Assembly: GCA_004794655.1 (NCBI GenBank)
Contig: SMMW01000090.1
Coordinates: 677,001-741,000, forward strand
From: Marisa cornuarietis
Lineage: Eukaryota > Mollusca > Gastropoda > Architaenioglossa > Ampullariidae
DNA: 64,000 nt
Direction of reading: 5' to 3'
The notes under the pieces were generated by a model. That model saw only the letters and a list, made by a program, of their open reading frames with translations. It did not search any database and was not told the DNA's origin. The position numbers and the translations under genes are program-made. Every line of letters begins with the position of its first letter. Positions within the stretch are counted from its first letter, which is position 1. Below, piece after piece: positions 13,429 to 25,150 of the stretch.

Positions 13429-13430
<2 letters not shown>
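9701..13430. other. Non-coding stretch, no supported gene
   Basis: It contains short frames on both strands, a GC-rich alternating patch near 10080-10110 and generally AT-rich sequence. None of the frames shows a protein-family signature. I see no transposon ends or RNA genes. Confidence 0.5.
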
Positions 13431-13471
<41 letters not shown>

Positions 13472-13485
13472 CGACGATGACGAGA
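13431..13485. repeat. (GAT)n microsatellite
   Basis: An uninterrupted run of GAT/ATG triplets (13431-13470) passes into GAC/GAT triplets. It is a simple sequence repeat with no evidence of coding use. Confidence 0.95.
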
Positions 13486-14965
13486 AGAATTTCACCTACA
13501 ATGTCCATGGTAAGTAACGTCATTTATACCAATACTTAAGAAAGGAGAATGACAAGACACAAACGAGACATGAGAACTAATTAGAAAACTTCAGATCACA
13601 GGATCACATGGGAAGAGGCGTAAACTAAAAGTTTGACACATTCCTTAAAAATAGAGACTTGCAGTTAAAAATCAAGATGGGCATAGAAACAAACAAAAAT
13701 CCCCCCCCAAATAATTACCTTATCAACATCAAACAATCTAACAGCAAAGAATATAAATGAAATGCAGCAGCTGCAAAAGCGCAATCAATAACAAATCGTC
13801 AAATAAAGAGATAACAACCAGTAATCACAAATGAGAACACACCAAGCTGGAATACCTGAAATAAATTATAGAAGTCAAACAACTGCAATACTTTGAATCA
13901 GGCACGATTGGTAAACAACTCTTATGCAAAAGCCTTCAATACAGCCCCAGTCCCTAATCTGACATTTGTCAGGAATTTTGCCCTGAGAAAAAGTAGCTCT
14001 AGAAAATGAAATCTAATTCCCCCATTCATTGTTTGTCGTAGAAGAGTATTCCACTCATCGTTAACAGCTCTTGTAGGCGTTAACGATGCCCGTGCCTCTA
14101 TTTGCTACCTCCCCCTTTGACATCAAACGCTTCCTAAAGAGTTCCCTCCTCTGACTTCCTAGTCACACAGAAAAACAGAACATTGACAACACAGGCAACA
14201 GTGTAAAATGTCATGGCGTGCTGTACTCAAAAAAGACACACTCATATATCTTGCAAAAAAGGACAATTTCGATGACGCAACCATACATGCGAATACGTTA
14301 AAACTTTAAAACAAACAAAGAAACAATCAAAACCCTCCTCCAGATGTCGAGGCAAGCGGAAAGGGATAGAGCTGAAAATGATGAGGCGAAAGATCGGTTA
14401 CACACACGCGCGCATTTACAAAATTGTGGAAATAAAACACAGCTCTCATACGAACCATTCATCTGTTTAACGTGTTGAGGCACTGCAGGTCCATCAGAAA
14501 AATACTCAATGTCTTTATATGTCGCTCACAGCTACCTCCAGCCCCCCCCACCATCACCTCAAGAACTAAACCATAAAGTCTCCAAGAAATTTAGAACAGT
14601 TTGAAGGCGAAATGAAAAATACACTGCTACTCGTCATAGTTACCAGGCCACAAATACTGTTACAGCCACAATCTCCCCATCACAAAGCTGTTCAGTCTGA
14701 GTAAATAGTAAAAAAATGTAATTCTTCTGCCAAGATCAATTTTTTTTTTAAAGAAGAGTCCACAGACTGCTAAACGATTGTCGGAAAGAGAATACAGTAA
14801 TTACAGGTAAAAAAAAAGAAAGAAAGTTCAGATCGTCGTAAAAAATCCACATTATTCATTCGGTTAATCAGTGTTCTAAAGAACCTGTTTTGCAAAAAAT
14901 AACTATGCGCTGACCATTTCATTTCAGCCTCATCTCACCAAGCTCTTCCCCCTCGTTAAAAAGAC

Positions 14966-14966
<1 letters not shown>

Positions 14967-15029
<63 letters not shown>
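14967..15029. repeat. (AC)n microsatellite
   Basis: About 62 bp of pure AC dinucleotides. Confidence 0.97.
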
Positions 15030-15032
<3 letters not shown>

Positions 15033-15823
15033 TATTAAGGCCACTGGAACACAAAAGGCAGCAACTCTTGCCAACATTACCACCACCCTTATATCATCCT
15101 CTTCTTCGTCATCGTCATCATTACCAAATATTAAAAAAATTCGTCTGGCCATCACAAGTAGCACTTCGAAAAGAAAATCAACCTGTAAAACAAACACTTG
15201 AAGCTGAGAGACTTACAGACACAAGTATATGACGTACGTGGACTATTTTAAACCATCTCCAACTTTTCTTCAAATCAAAGCCTCACTCAAACAAATCAAA
15301 AAAACAAAAAACAAAAACAAAACAAAACAAAAGCAAAACGGCGATACACTTCTAAATGATCCTCTCACTCATTTCGAAAGTAGCAGCTCCCGAGAGGGTT
15401 GAGGGCGAGAGGGAGTGGAGTCTGAAACTTGTATTTCACACTAATAACTCTTAAAACTATTTACCTGCTTTAATTTCTCATTGCTGAGCTTGCCAATGTG
15501 TGCTTAACATCAACGATGAAGATGTAGTTTCGAGGACTTGTCTTCCTGCGGATGTTAATTTAACGCGATTGTAAAAGTGAACAAACCGAAAAGAGCTGGG
15601 TAGGTAAGAAACTTTTACTTCGACTTTACTTTTACTTTGGAAATGTCCCCTTAGAGGAGAGGAATAATGTTCCAGCCACGTTGTTGGTCGAGGTGGTGGG
15701 TAGGAGGGAAGCTGAAAAATGTTGATGCGTAGGAAAAGAACCTGCAGATGATTGAACGATAAGCTAAAAACTCAGTTAAGTGACCTTGCTTCCTTTGTTC
15801 TGCAGTTTATGCTCATACTCCAT

Positions 15824-17227
15824 GGCCAGCTGCACAACATGTTTTGACTTTCAATCACGTTTAGGCATTAAACTCAGTTACCAGTTTTATAGAAACGTTT
15901 TAAGCGAAGTGCACAATATTTAAAACTAAAACTATTTAAGCCGAACTTTCGCTCCCGTCAGCGCATACGCTAGTGTAAACAATGGAGGCTCGCAAGGAAA
16001 ATCAGACAAAAGATAATTTTTAACACATGGTGGGAGCAGAATTACTGAATGAATAGTTTACTCGTCAAATTCAACAATAGTTAAAAAAAAAGAAAAACCA
16101 ACATATGTGGCGAGCACAGTGCATGCGGTGGAATATCAAGGCTGTGAGACGAACCTCGCGATGACACGACTCAACCACTGTCTAGACGGTCGACATTCTT
16201 TCACAGAAATATCATGGTCTTGCACACAAGTTCATTTACTATAGTTTGCAAATAAAAAAATTAATACATGTTGACTAATGAATAGTCGAAAAATCTATAT
16301 TTTCTTTAAATCGCGGACTTGAGCTGTGTTTTTGCCAGCAGTTATTACGAGTGATTAGAGAGGTGGCATTCAAACTGAAAGCGCGGGTTCGACACCCGAG
16401 CAATAATAATAATAATGAAGATTTTTATAGCATGCTCTTAGCGCTTAAAACGGGGAAGAGACATGGACTAAATGGACAGAACACGAGGGACGGAAGAATA
16501 AACGACAGTACTGACGACAAACAGAAAACAAAGATGGAAAACACAAAAAGGCACCAAGTAACAGGAACAGAGAATATAGTGATTCTGCAGAGAAAGATGG
16601 GTAGAAAAGTAGCAAGAGCTGATGGGGAAGGGGGGGGAGGGTAAGAAGGACGAGCATTGTGTGGACTGTGTTAGGAGTAATGCTCAAGGAAGAGGTGCGT
16701 TTTCAGTGCAGATTTGAAGAATTCAATTGTAGGAAGGTGGCGGATATGGAAAGGGAGAGAGTTCGATTAGCGCAGCAACCTTCTCACAGTCGACCCAACT
16801 GACGGGAATGGGTACCTCACTCCATAGAGGGTTAGGGAAGGTAAGGCAGTGAGGGAGAGGGGATGGGCACTGCCCTCACAACCAAACGACCTGAAAAGGT
16901 CAGGGAAAATCTTTACCTTACCTTTTACTTTACGATATCCTCAATAATTTTAGCATCGGTTTGTTATAATCATGTTTACTTGTCAGTACCACGAGTTCTT
17001 ATTTAAAGCTGATTCCAATAACCGCGGTAGTCGCTTTTAAACTATTTTATCCTGTTTAGAACAGCTCCCAGCTGTTTTAAATTCAGAAGAGAACAATTTT
17101 TCTTGAAGCGATTCCGAAACATCCGCCCAATGATTCTAAAAAGCTTAGAAACAGTTTCCTAAAACCACTTAAAATTGCTTCTACAAAGCAGTTTTCAGGT
17201 TTAAACTTGTGTTGTGCAGCTGGTCCC
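15824..17227. mobile_element. Long MITE-family element, possible Harbinger parent
   Basis: The left end (ggccagctgcacaacatg) and the right end (gttgtgcagctggtccc) form the same inverted repeat as the MITEs at 606 and 1584. The left and right sub-terminal parts also match them. This copy is 1.4 kb. It carries an ATG at 15982 followed by a broken frame beginning MEARKENQTKDNF and then a QIQQ-containing piece after a stop. That looks like the start of the Myb/SANT-like protein of PIF/Harbinger elements. A dispersed repeat is nested inside (about 16395-16900). The Harbinger assignment is inference from terminal structure plus this short peptide. Confidence 0.65.
16395..16900 (+). repeat. Nested dispersed repeat (long copy)
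   Basis: It starts with an AATAATAATAAT head and gaagatttttatagca, then continues through a purine-rich interior to a tail containing gcgttttcagtgcagatttg. Just upstream lies a B-box-like gcgggttcgacacccg. The head matches the copies at 4862 and 44760. It interrupts the MITE-family element, so it inserted later. The function is unknown; the conserved order suggests a retroposed element. Confidence 0.6.
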
Positions 17228-18639
17228 AGAGCAACAAATGCCTTGGCAAAAGGAGACGTTCAGGACCTCTTGATATGGAAGCCCGAGTCGTAAGACAAAA
17301 TGCCTTAGTGTTTGCGAGATGCGCATGTGCCAACGACAAAATAAGTATGCACCAAATTTACTAGGACCTTGCCAAGGCCATTAACCCCTTGAATAAATTA
17401 AAATGAGTCTCGAAACAACACAGGGAACCGAATCTACACGGTGTAGACGTAAACTGTGAAGGAAGGAGCGCGGTGAGAAAGCGCACAGAAAGTCTGACAA
17501 CTATTGCAAGGGGTCGATAATTACAAGCCGCTAGAGCCAGCAAAAGGGAGGTAACAAACAAACACCCGAGCGTTCAGCTTACAACCAACGTTTTGTCAGC
17601 AAGCTGTTCATTGGCGACATTCATAATTATTTAAAACCCGTTCATTTCCCAACAAAATAGGTTCTTTGATTTAATATTTTCTCTATATCTTTCTCGTCAG
17701 AGGTAGATTCGTCAAGACAACAACGGCGACGGCGTGCCTGAACAAGCATGCGAAGACACAAATTCGTGAACCTTCATCTGATGCAAAGTCACCAACACTG
17801 TTGTGACTTTGTTGTTTGCTAACACGGTAGCGACCTGTTCTGCACTGCAGTTAGGTTTTTTTTTTTAAATCTCCCTGCTTACATAAAGCTTTGGTGTAAA
17901 CTGACTTCACGGTCTGACTTTTTCGCAACGTCTCGGGGCAAGCTTTGGCGAAAATATGGACAACGACAATTACATGTCACAGTTAAAGAGGTTAAAGTCA
18001 AGAATAGTCATTTATGCAGCGTCACGTGAACTCGGGGTTACAATCTTCTAGAAAACGAAAGGAAGAATTTACGGATGCTAGCAGTGGAAGCTAGCCCCAT
18101 GCTCTCTCCGAAGCGCTTTCCACAAGCACCAAGTAGACAATTCACGTCAGTTTGTGGTATGGTCATCCCCGTATAAAAAAGAAAATCTCGCCTAATAGAC
18201 ATACAGTTTTAGAGTTAAATCCACTCTCTCCTGTCAAAAGGTTGCGAGTATTGATCATAGAATTCGACCAACGTGGTCAGATCAGCTAAATTGCAAGCGT
18301 GAACCAAACCGCACGCTGAGTAACGTTACCGAGTCAGCCATCCATTGGAAAGAATTGGTAACACTGGAAGATGTGGTCCAAACTGCCTTTTTTGAAATTA
18401 AACTTTCCTAATTACTTGTGCACCCTAATCTTTCATTAATTGAATTAAATCAATCGCGTGAGGGTGAGGCTCGTTTCGGAACACCTGAACCTCACGAGGC
18501 TGTCTTGAGCCCAACTATAGGCGAGGGCAAGGGCGCGGGGGATGGGGAGGTGAAAGGCCGGATTCGCAAGCGTCACGCTTACTTCATAAGAACGCAGTTA
18601 ATGACCACAGGCCCGCGGTGTACAGTCACTCCCCGAGAA
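17228..18639. other. Non-coding stretch, no gene seen
   Basis: I see no recognisable coding region, RNA or repeat ends. Confidence 0.5.
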
Positions 18640-18742
18640 TATATAAAGCCGGGACCCGAAAGTGCTGCATCGGAATCAGCAGCAAAAACACGATTAGAAA
18701 TGTTGCTGCAAGACGACAGTTCACGGAAAAACCAATTTTGCG
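18640..18742 (+). promoter_or_regulatory. Candidate TATA promoter with short first exon
   Basis: A TATATAAAG box lies at 18640-18648. About 30 bp downstream is a TCAGCA initiator-like site (about 18675), then an ATG at 18700 opening 14 codons, then a donor-like gcg/gtgagc at 18742/18743. The spacing fits a TATA-driven first exon on the strand opposite to the nuclear receptor. I could not identify a second exon, and the elements are short enough to occur by chance. Confidence 0.25.
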
Positions 18743-18956
18743 GTGAGCAACAGATACCTAGCTAAGTCCCGTGCTTTTGTTTCCAAAATGAATTTTTTTT
18801 ATCACTGAAGATCTCATGCAACGCTCTCCATCTCTTACAGGCTGAAATATTTCGTTTACTGCAGACAACTCGCAAACAGGCTCTCCCTACTATTTTCACG
18901 TCCACTACTTTCATTATTGTCTATGAAACGGCAAATATTGTGTATATATATATATG

Positions 18957-18996
<40 letters not shown>

Positions 18997-20587
18997 CTCC
19001 TCATTTTTTTTCTCGGAGGGAAGTAAGAACTGGACAACAGCTACTGTGGGGTCTAGTCTGGTTTAGTTTCTGTAATTTTCCAATAAACTTATCAAAAGCG
19101 TGAGGCAAATAGAATATACTTGTTAATTAGCAATTTATAAAAATGATAAAACGACGAGAGCAATGGAAACATTTATACAAAAAGACTATCTAAAGAAGGG
19201 ACTACGGATGGTGTAAATCGAACGAACAAATTGAAATTATAAAGTGATCGAACTGTCTGGTTTTCTTATAAGCGAGTTGGCGTCTTTATTTTTTTCTACT
19301 ACACTAAACGGAAATGCTACTTCTCATTGCTCATTTTTCAACTCAAAACCCGGTCCTTACTTTTTAAGTAACAAAGAGGGAAAGAAAGAGAGAGTAGGAG
19401 AGGGGCTTGGAAACTTTCTTCCCAAAAACTTTGTCGCAAGTTTGCTAATTTGGAGAGCTGGTTGCATTAAGGAAGTCCAAATGAATTGCTACGTATCCAA
19501 ATCATAAAGAACCACAGCAGTGCTTCCGTGATCTAAAACCATCTTCAGGTTTCAAAGCAAGCTCTGAGGTAATACGCAAGATGAATATGCTACTGCGCTC
19601 CAACTTCGCACACCCACACACACATAACATGGAATGATGAACGCTAACCCTTTGTTCAGATTCATAAATAAAAACGGTAAAAGTGTATTCATTTTTTTCA
19701 AAATAAAGATTTAAACAGAACCGAAGACAGGGAAAGCAATAACGCTCAGAAGTTTCACACCTGTTCAATACCGACTTATCGACTACTTTTAAACATTATT
19801 TTAAACAAGAGTATAGTTGCATGGTAAGCTAGCTTACAAACTGGATCCTGTCTCTGCTTTCCAACGAATGTGAACTGCAGTGCCCTTGTCCGACATACGG
19901 CATGCTCTGAAGCCTTATAGGAGTAAGGTCACTTCTGACTACGCTACCTACAACGTCGCCACCCAGCAACTTTGTGACCGCAAGGCGTGTGCTTGTTATG
20001 GCCACACACAAAGATGGGACGTTAACATGAAACTCACCCCATACAGAGACCCAGTGTAAAAATAACCAATTAAATGCACAAAAATGTAAATGACAAAATT
20101 GCAGTAAAGCTAACTATTAAATAAAGGATAGAATAGAAAATAACGTTAGGTTTCTTTGTAAATATATTTTTTTTAAATTCTAAGCCGCTACGCCAAGCAT
20201 ATAATGTACAACCAATGATGTAGCATTGTCTTGGTGAAAAAAAGGGGTCTAAAGTAGTATTTAATAACTCCGATTGGTCAAAAGTTGTTGGACCCTGTAT
20301 GGGATGAATTCCTCTTTCGACGCCCCTTACGTAGCAGCAGTCCCCAGGGCCTATCGTGCCCACCATGGGTGCACACCTTGGTATAGGCAGGCCAGCGGCT
20401 AACCGGCCATTAAGAGGGTTACAACCTCGACAAGAATTTCACTCAAGAACTACGCACGATATATTTACATCGCCTTTAAATTAACGCCAAGACCAAGCTT
20501 TCTCAAATCTTTGCCCGTAAAACTCCTTCACAACACAAAGGTTGTGCTAAGTCCTTGCAAAGCAAAACTTTAGCTCTAAACACGTGT
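18743..20587. other. Non-coding stretch with a (GT)n tract
   Basis: A (TA)n/(TG)n/(CG)n compound microsatellite occupies about 18940-18998. The rest shows short frames without family signature. Confidence 0.5.
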
Positions 20588-20765
20588 AGGGTGGTCCGGT
20601 GGTGCAACGGTTAGCGCCTGTCACCAATACAGTGACACCTGGCTGTCCTGAGTTCAACTCTCGTCTCGGGTACACTGTTCTTTCTCTGCATGTGGCATCT
20701 GTTTACAGGACTGGCTGCCTTGCCGTGATATAGCCTTAGGTCACCACTACATCCACTATATTTAC
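20588..20765 (+). mobile_element. tRNA-derived SINE, copy 1
   Basis: The head is tRNA-like: tccggtggtgcaacggttag resembles a pol III A box, and gagttcaactctcg resembles a B box. A body follows with ctttctctgcatgtggcatc and ctgtttacaggactgg. The same head recurs at 47043 (plus strand) and, inverted, at 54335 and 35785. The body phrase also occurs in the minus-strand copies, which marks a real family rather than isolated tRNA genes. Confidence 0.8.
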
Positions 20766-23700
20766 TGATACTGGGAGTGGGTGTGTGTGTGTGTGTGTGC
20801 GCGAGAGAGAAATAGATTACTTCAACATGTATACATTATCTTTTTATATCATGTATATGTCTGTATCATCTCCTCCTATATCAGGCATACGTATTATTTC
20901 TTTTATATCATGTATATGTGTGTATTTTTTATATTATGTATGAATTACTGCTAGTGCAAGCACTATTTGGAATTGCCCTTGGGGATAATGAAATGAGGTG
21001 AGGAGGTAAAAAAAAAAAAGCTTGAGAGCGTTCTCCTGAGACGTTAATAATATGACGTCACCGGCCGACAGCGCCACGCAGCCAGAAATGTTTTTTAAAA
21101 AATCATTAAGGGCGAGCAGACAATTCGGATCCAATGACGTGCAAAAAGTCAGGTGACACCAGTCAGACCCACGACGAAGGCGATAAGTCTTTTAACCAGC
21201 TAGAAAAAGAAAATGGCGGCGATGGTAAGCCAACAGAAAGTAACAATCTGAGTCCTGAGATATTCTTTGGTGTACACGTGTACCACGAACACCAACATCT
21301 CGTACATTACCCCCCCCCACCTGTCATCCAACGTCGCATTGTCATTTACTTTGAAATCAGTAACTGCTAGCTAACTGGAGCAGGAGACGGTTTGTCGGTG
21401 ATTAGATGTGGTTAGATGGACCAGACCCAGCCCAATGGGACGAGATATAATTAACAACATTCGAGCAATCTCTCAGCCTGAAACAATTATGCATGTTGAC
21501 ATCTTCCGTGATGATGGGGGTTTCGTCCGGCCAGTGAAACACCAATAAAACGAATCTGTTCCCCATCTGCATTTTGCAAGAAAAAAGTATTCGAGACCAC
21601 TTGGGGTTAGCCGCATGGCACATTGCTAGGCGCTGGCTGCATGACTCAGGCATAGCAGTAAGCTTAAACTACTTATGTTTTTCGAATGTTATATTCGACT
21701 GCTACGCGTTAACCGCCCAACTATTTCCAAAGCCAAGTTCTATGCATCTCGCCCCTAGTTATTACGACAAGAACTGTTCAAGTATAGCTAAGACGACACA
21801 GAACCTCAATACCCCCAACAAATCTGCACCCACCCATACACCTAATGGCACAAAGCACTATTGCAAAACCTTCCTTTAACTGACAACAAACTCTGACAAC
21901 AATCAAGAAGTCTGAGGAAGATAATCACCCTTTTTGTGGACAACATTCCCTATTGCTAACAATATTCATTTAGCAGAGAAACTTACATTTCTCTTTAAGA
22001 AAGAAACATTGGGGTTGGATAAGAGGCAAATGGCACGATGCAAAAACCTGCTGCAGACTTTATGTGACATACGATTCATATCTACACCCCTTGCCCCACT
22101 TCCCCTGAGAGATCCTCTGAGAAAAGTCTGGTAATGCACTACGAGCGCTACACTCAAATTAGTCCTGCCTGCAGAAATAACAAACTAAAGCCTTAAGAAT
22201 ATGATTATGCTAAATGGCCATAACGTCCACACACACGTCTACACGACATAAATATCTTAAATTGGCTTGAGGAAGCCAGCCGTGGCGTGAGCTAGTAAAA
22301 AAGAACAAAAAGCAGATTTCACAAGTAGTGTGGCCTTGCGCGCTCCTGATTTTTGCCATCAGCCGATTATGTACAGTTAACGACTACAAGCACTCACATA
22401 ATACAAAACGATAACGCCGTTATAGGAAGAAAATATGTAGCGACGTTGAGCTCCAAGCAGTTCAAAGGACGATAAAGACCTGAGGCGTAACAGGTTTCCA
22501 TTATTTTTTCTTTGCTTAAATTGCAAACGAATACAAGTTTTCAAAGGCCAGCCAACCACAAGATGGATGCCACTCACCTAACAACTCGCGCTGATGCAAA
22601 AACACGTGCCACTGCATACGCATCACGGTTAGCCGCTGGTGAATCTGTACAATCTGTATACATAAAGCACAAAACGAAACAGGAGACGCGTGACTCCTTG
22701 CTCAGTTGGGACATGTCCTACACCCCCCTCCTCTCGCTCCTTACTACCCACACATTCGCCTCCATCACATGAACCTTGCATAAAAGTTGCATTATTTCGC
22801 AACTCTTCTCTCCCCCCCCTAAATCCCCACCTGCACCCGATCCCTGCGGTATTCTCATCTAGCTCCACTATGCCCTCTACTCCTCACCCCCTCGATACAT
22901 AAAACCCTTGTCGCTCTCTCCTGTCCCCTTACAGTTATTCACACCGCTCTCCTACTAATGCTGCTGATAACAAGGCCTCCATCCGTCAGGAATAGATTTT
23001 CGGGTCCAAATCTCTCGTTCAAAAACAAATTTGGGACATGAAAATCAGAATGACACGAAAAGGAGTGATGGCAATGGGGAAAAGGGGGTAGAATGACGTC
23101 AACATACCCCACCACTCTAAATTTACAGTCCACCCCTCGCGTCACATGACGATGGGGCCGTGGTCAGCGTGCGCCCAGGAATGTACAGTCGCCTGAAGAC
23201 AAATAAGGGAGAGGCGACTCCAGCGAACGAAACGTTCTGCCCTCCTGACGTGATGGTCTATAACAGACACGCGGCGGGCGAGCTGATCACATACACTCAT
23301 GAAGATAAGTAAGTACTGGCTACAGATGGCGTTCTGCTGACGTGATCTTCCATAACTGACGCGCGACAAGCGAGCTGATCACATGCACTCACGCTGATAA
23401 TCTAGTATTGGCTACAGCTGGCATAAAGCCAGGAATCTTAGGACACATTTTCTCCATCTCCACACACTGGCACGAGCCCTTTTGGCACAGTTCAAAGGTC
23501 AGAGTTGTGATGGGCTGCGAGGGCACGGGATAAACACATGCTTAGAGCGATCCTTCATGGCGACAGTCAGTTGACAACAGGTATAGCCTCCCCTCCCCTC
23601 TACCTCCGTCTCTCGCTGTGGTTGTGTTTGTTACATGTGAGAATGACCGCGAAGTCGTCCTGTCTTTCTGAGCTCACTCTAACCACCCAAACCATCGACG

Positions 23701-24896
23701 TCCGAGTACATGGCCGTAAATGGAGGAACAATAAGGGCGCATGAGGCAAAGAAGAAAGAAGGTGGGAAAGAGGAGACACAAACAAGCAGATACAGACGGG
23801 AAGGGCATTTAGGTACACTGAGAAGATCCCGCCCCCACCTTCTTTTTATCCGTAATGAAGCTCTTTCATGACTGAAATCGCGTCTCTTGCCGAAGACCGC
23901 TCATATGAAAGCCAGACCGTTTTGATGATGAACAGCAGATACGTTTCTCCTTCGGCATCGGCTCCACATAAAATTTTAGATTCCTCTTCTTGCTTGTATG
24001 TCGCCTTTCTAGGCTTTCATGTACTTTCTCGGTTACACAGCTGCTCTTGAGGCTTCAGGCAAGCGTGGTTACATGATCTGCTTGAGAGCCCTCCCACCGA
24101 ATGACATAATCGCTTCAAGAATCTCCAACAAGGTGGCTGACATTAATAGCAAATTATTACTGATAAGAATAAAACACACCAAGACACGACACACGTTGTA
24201 CCGAAGCCCAACCCGACAAGTGTTCCATCACAGAAGGCATTCTCTTGTCCTGAGACCCCCCCAGCCAGCTCGCGATCCAAACTGCGCACAACTGACGGAC
24301 AGGCCGAAGATTCGCGTTAATAGCTGCCAAGTCCTGGCCTGCTTGCCAATGCAACGAAATATTAACTCTTTGCAGTTCCAGGAAAAACGTCAGACATTTT
24401 GTAAAATGAGCGAGATGCAAGGATACAAAAGTGTTAAGGAGTAGTAGAAGTTTTAACACAGATCAGTATAAACTTCCATTGCCATTTTTTTTCATAAGCA
24501 GCAGCAAACGCTGCATCCCGTATCATCTGAAGACGCTAAGTTGTCTTTCCTGCTATCCCAGCTATGGACAACCCCCTTTCCTCTTCCCGCCAAAAAAAGA
24601 CAAGAGAGCAACGAAAATAACACAAGCTTTAAAACGATGTAAGCTGGATGCAAGAAGTCTTTCAGTCATCTCTGAGCAAATCAACGGACACACGGTTTTT
24701 CGGTTTCTCCACAGCAGGGGAACGATCGACATTTAACAAAGGCAGCTATATATCCCTCACCATCTCCCGTCCCCTGCTCCAGCCTCGTGGAAGAAGGGAG
24801 GTGAAGAGTAGGAGAAAACAGCAGTGACCACAAAAGGCGGGAAGGCAGGGTACTTTTCATTTGTCTTGTTTCGTTCTGGTTAAGCACACGGCACTC
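20766..24896. other. 3' flank of the nuclear receptor; possible 3' UTR
   Basis: This stretch follows the receptor stop codon on the minus strand. I found no canonical AATAAA on that strand close to the stop, so I cannot place the transcript end. Short frames on both strands have no family signature. A two-copy tandem repeat lies at 23233-23421. Confidence 0.45.
23233..23421. repeat. Two-copy ~97-bp degenerate tandem repeat
   Basis: cgttctgccctcctgacgtg at 23233 is echoed by cgttctgctgacgtgat at 23330. Both copies share gcgagctgatcacat and end in ttggctacag- or ctggctacag-type sequence. Indels and substitutions show it is old. Confidence 0.75.
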
Positions 24897-25150
24897 TTAG
24901 CTGCCTTCGGGAGGGAGGATGTACACTTCTTTCATGAGGCAGGGCAGGAGGCCCGAGTCGGTGGATTCGATGTCCAGCAGCAGGGAGGAATGCTCGACCG
25001 AGATGCTACGCAGGTCCGAAAGGCGCGTCAGGAACTTGGCCAGGGCGTTGCCGCCACGCGGCCGCTTAGCTGTCTCGTAGAACTGCAGAGTCTCCACGTA
25101 GTGAGCCTGAATCTGCTCCACACGCCCCTTGTCCTTCAGGCCGGGCCGCT
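24897..25150 (-). CDS. EcR: Nuclear receptor EcR/NR1H, last coding exon
   Basis: This terminal exon (84 codons including stop, after a split Glu codon) encodes ligand-binding-domain helices 9 to 12. The acceptor is ctgtttgcag with AG at 25151-25152, and the stop TAA is at 24899-24897. The peptide starts ERPGLKDKGRVEQIQAHYVE, matching the 'RPGL' junction of EcR, and later has KFLTRLSDLRSI, the heptad-rich helix 10/11 used for RXR dimerisation. The end, CLMKEVYIL, fits the AF-2 pattern (two hydrophobic residues, any, Glu, two hydrophobic), so coactivator binding is likely retained. A Tyr stands where LXR/EcR usually have Trp. Only a few residues follow AF-2, so there is no long F domain of the insect type. 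Family identity is strong; EcR versus FXR/LXR naming rests on pattern memory. Confidence 0.9.

Noticed and set aside
14919..15197. Minus-strand frame with a long run of Cys-Val pairs
   Set aside because: It is the translation of an (AC)n microsatellite, not a protein.
20588..20680. Possible functional tRNA gene
   Set aside because: Spacing and arms do not form a proper cloverleaf, and the same head with a shared body recurs elsewhere, so it is a SINE.
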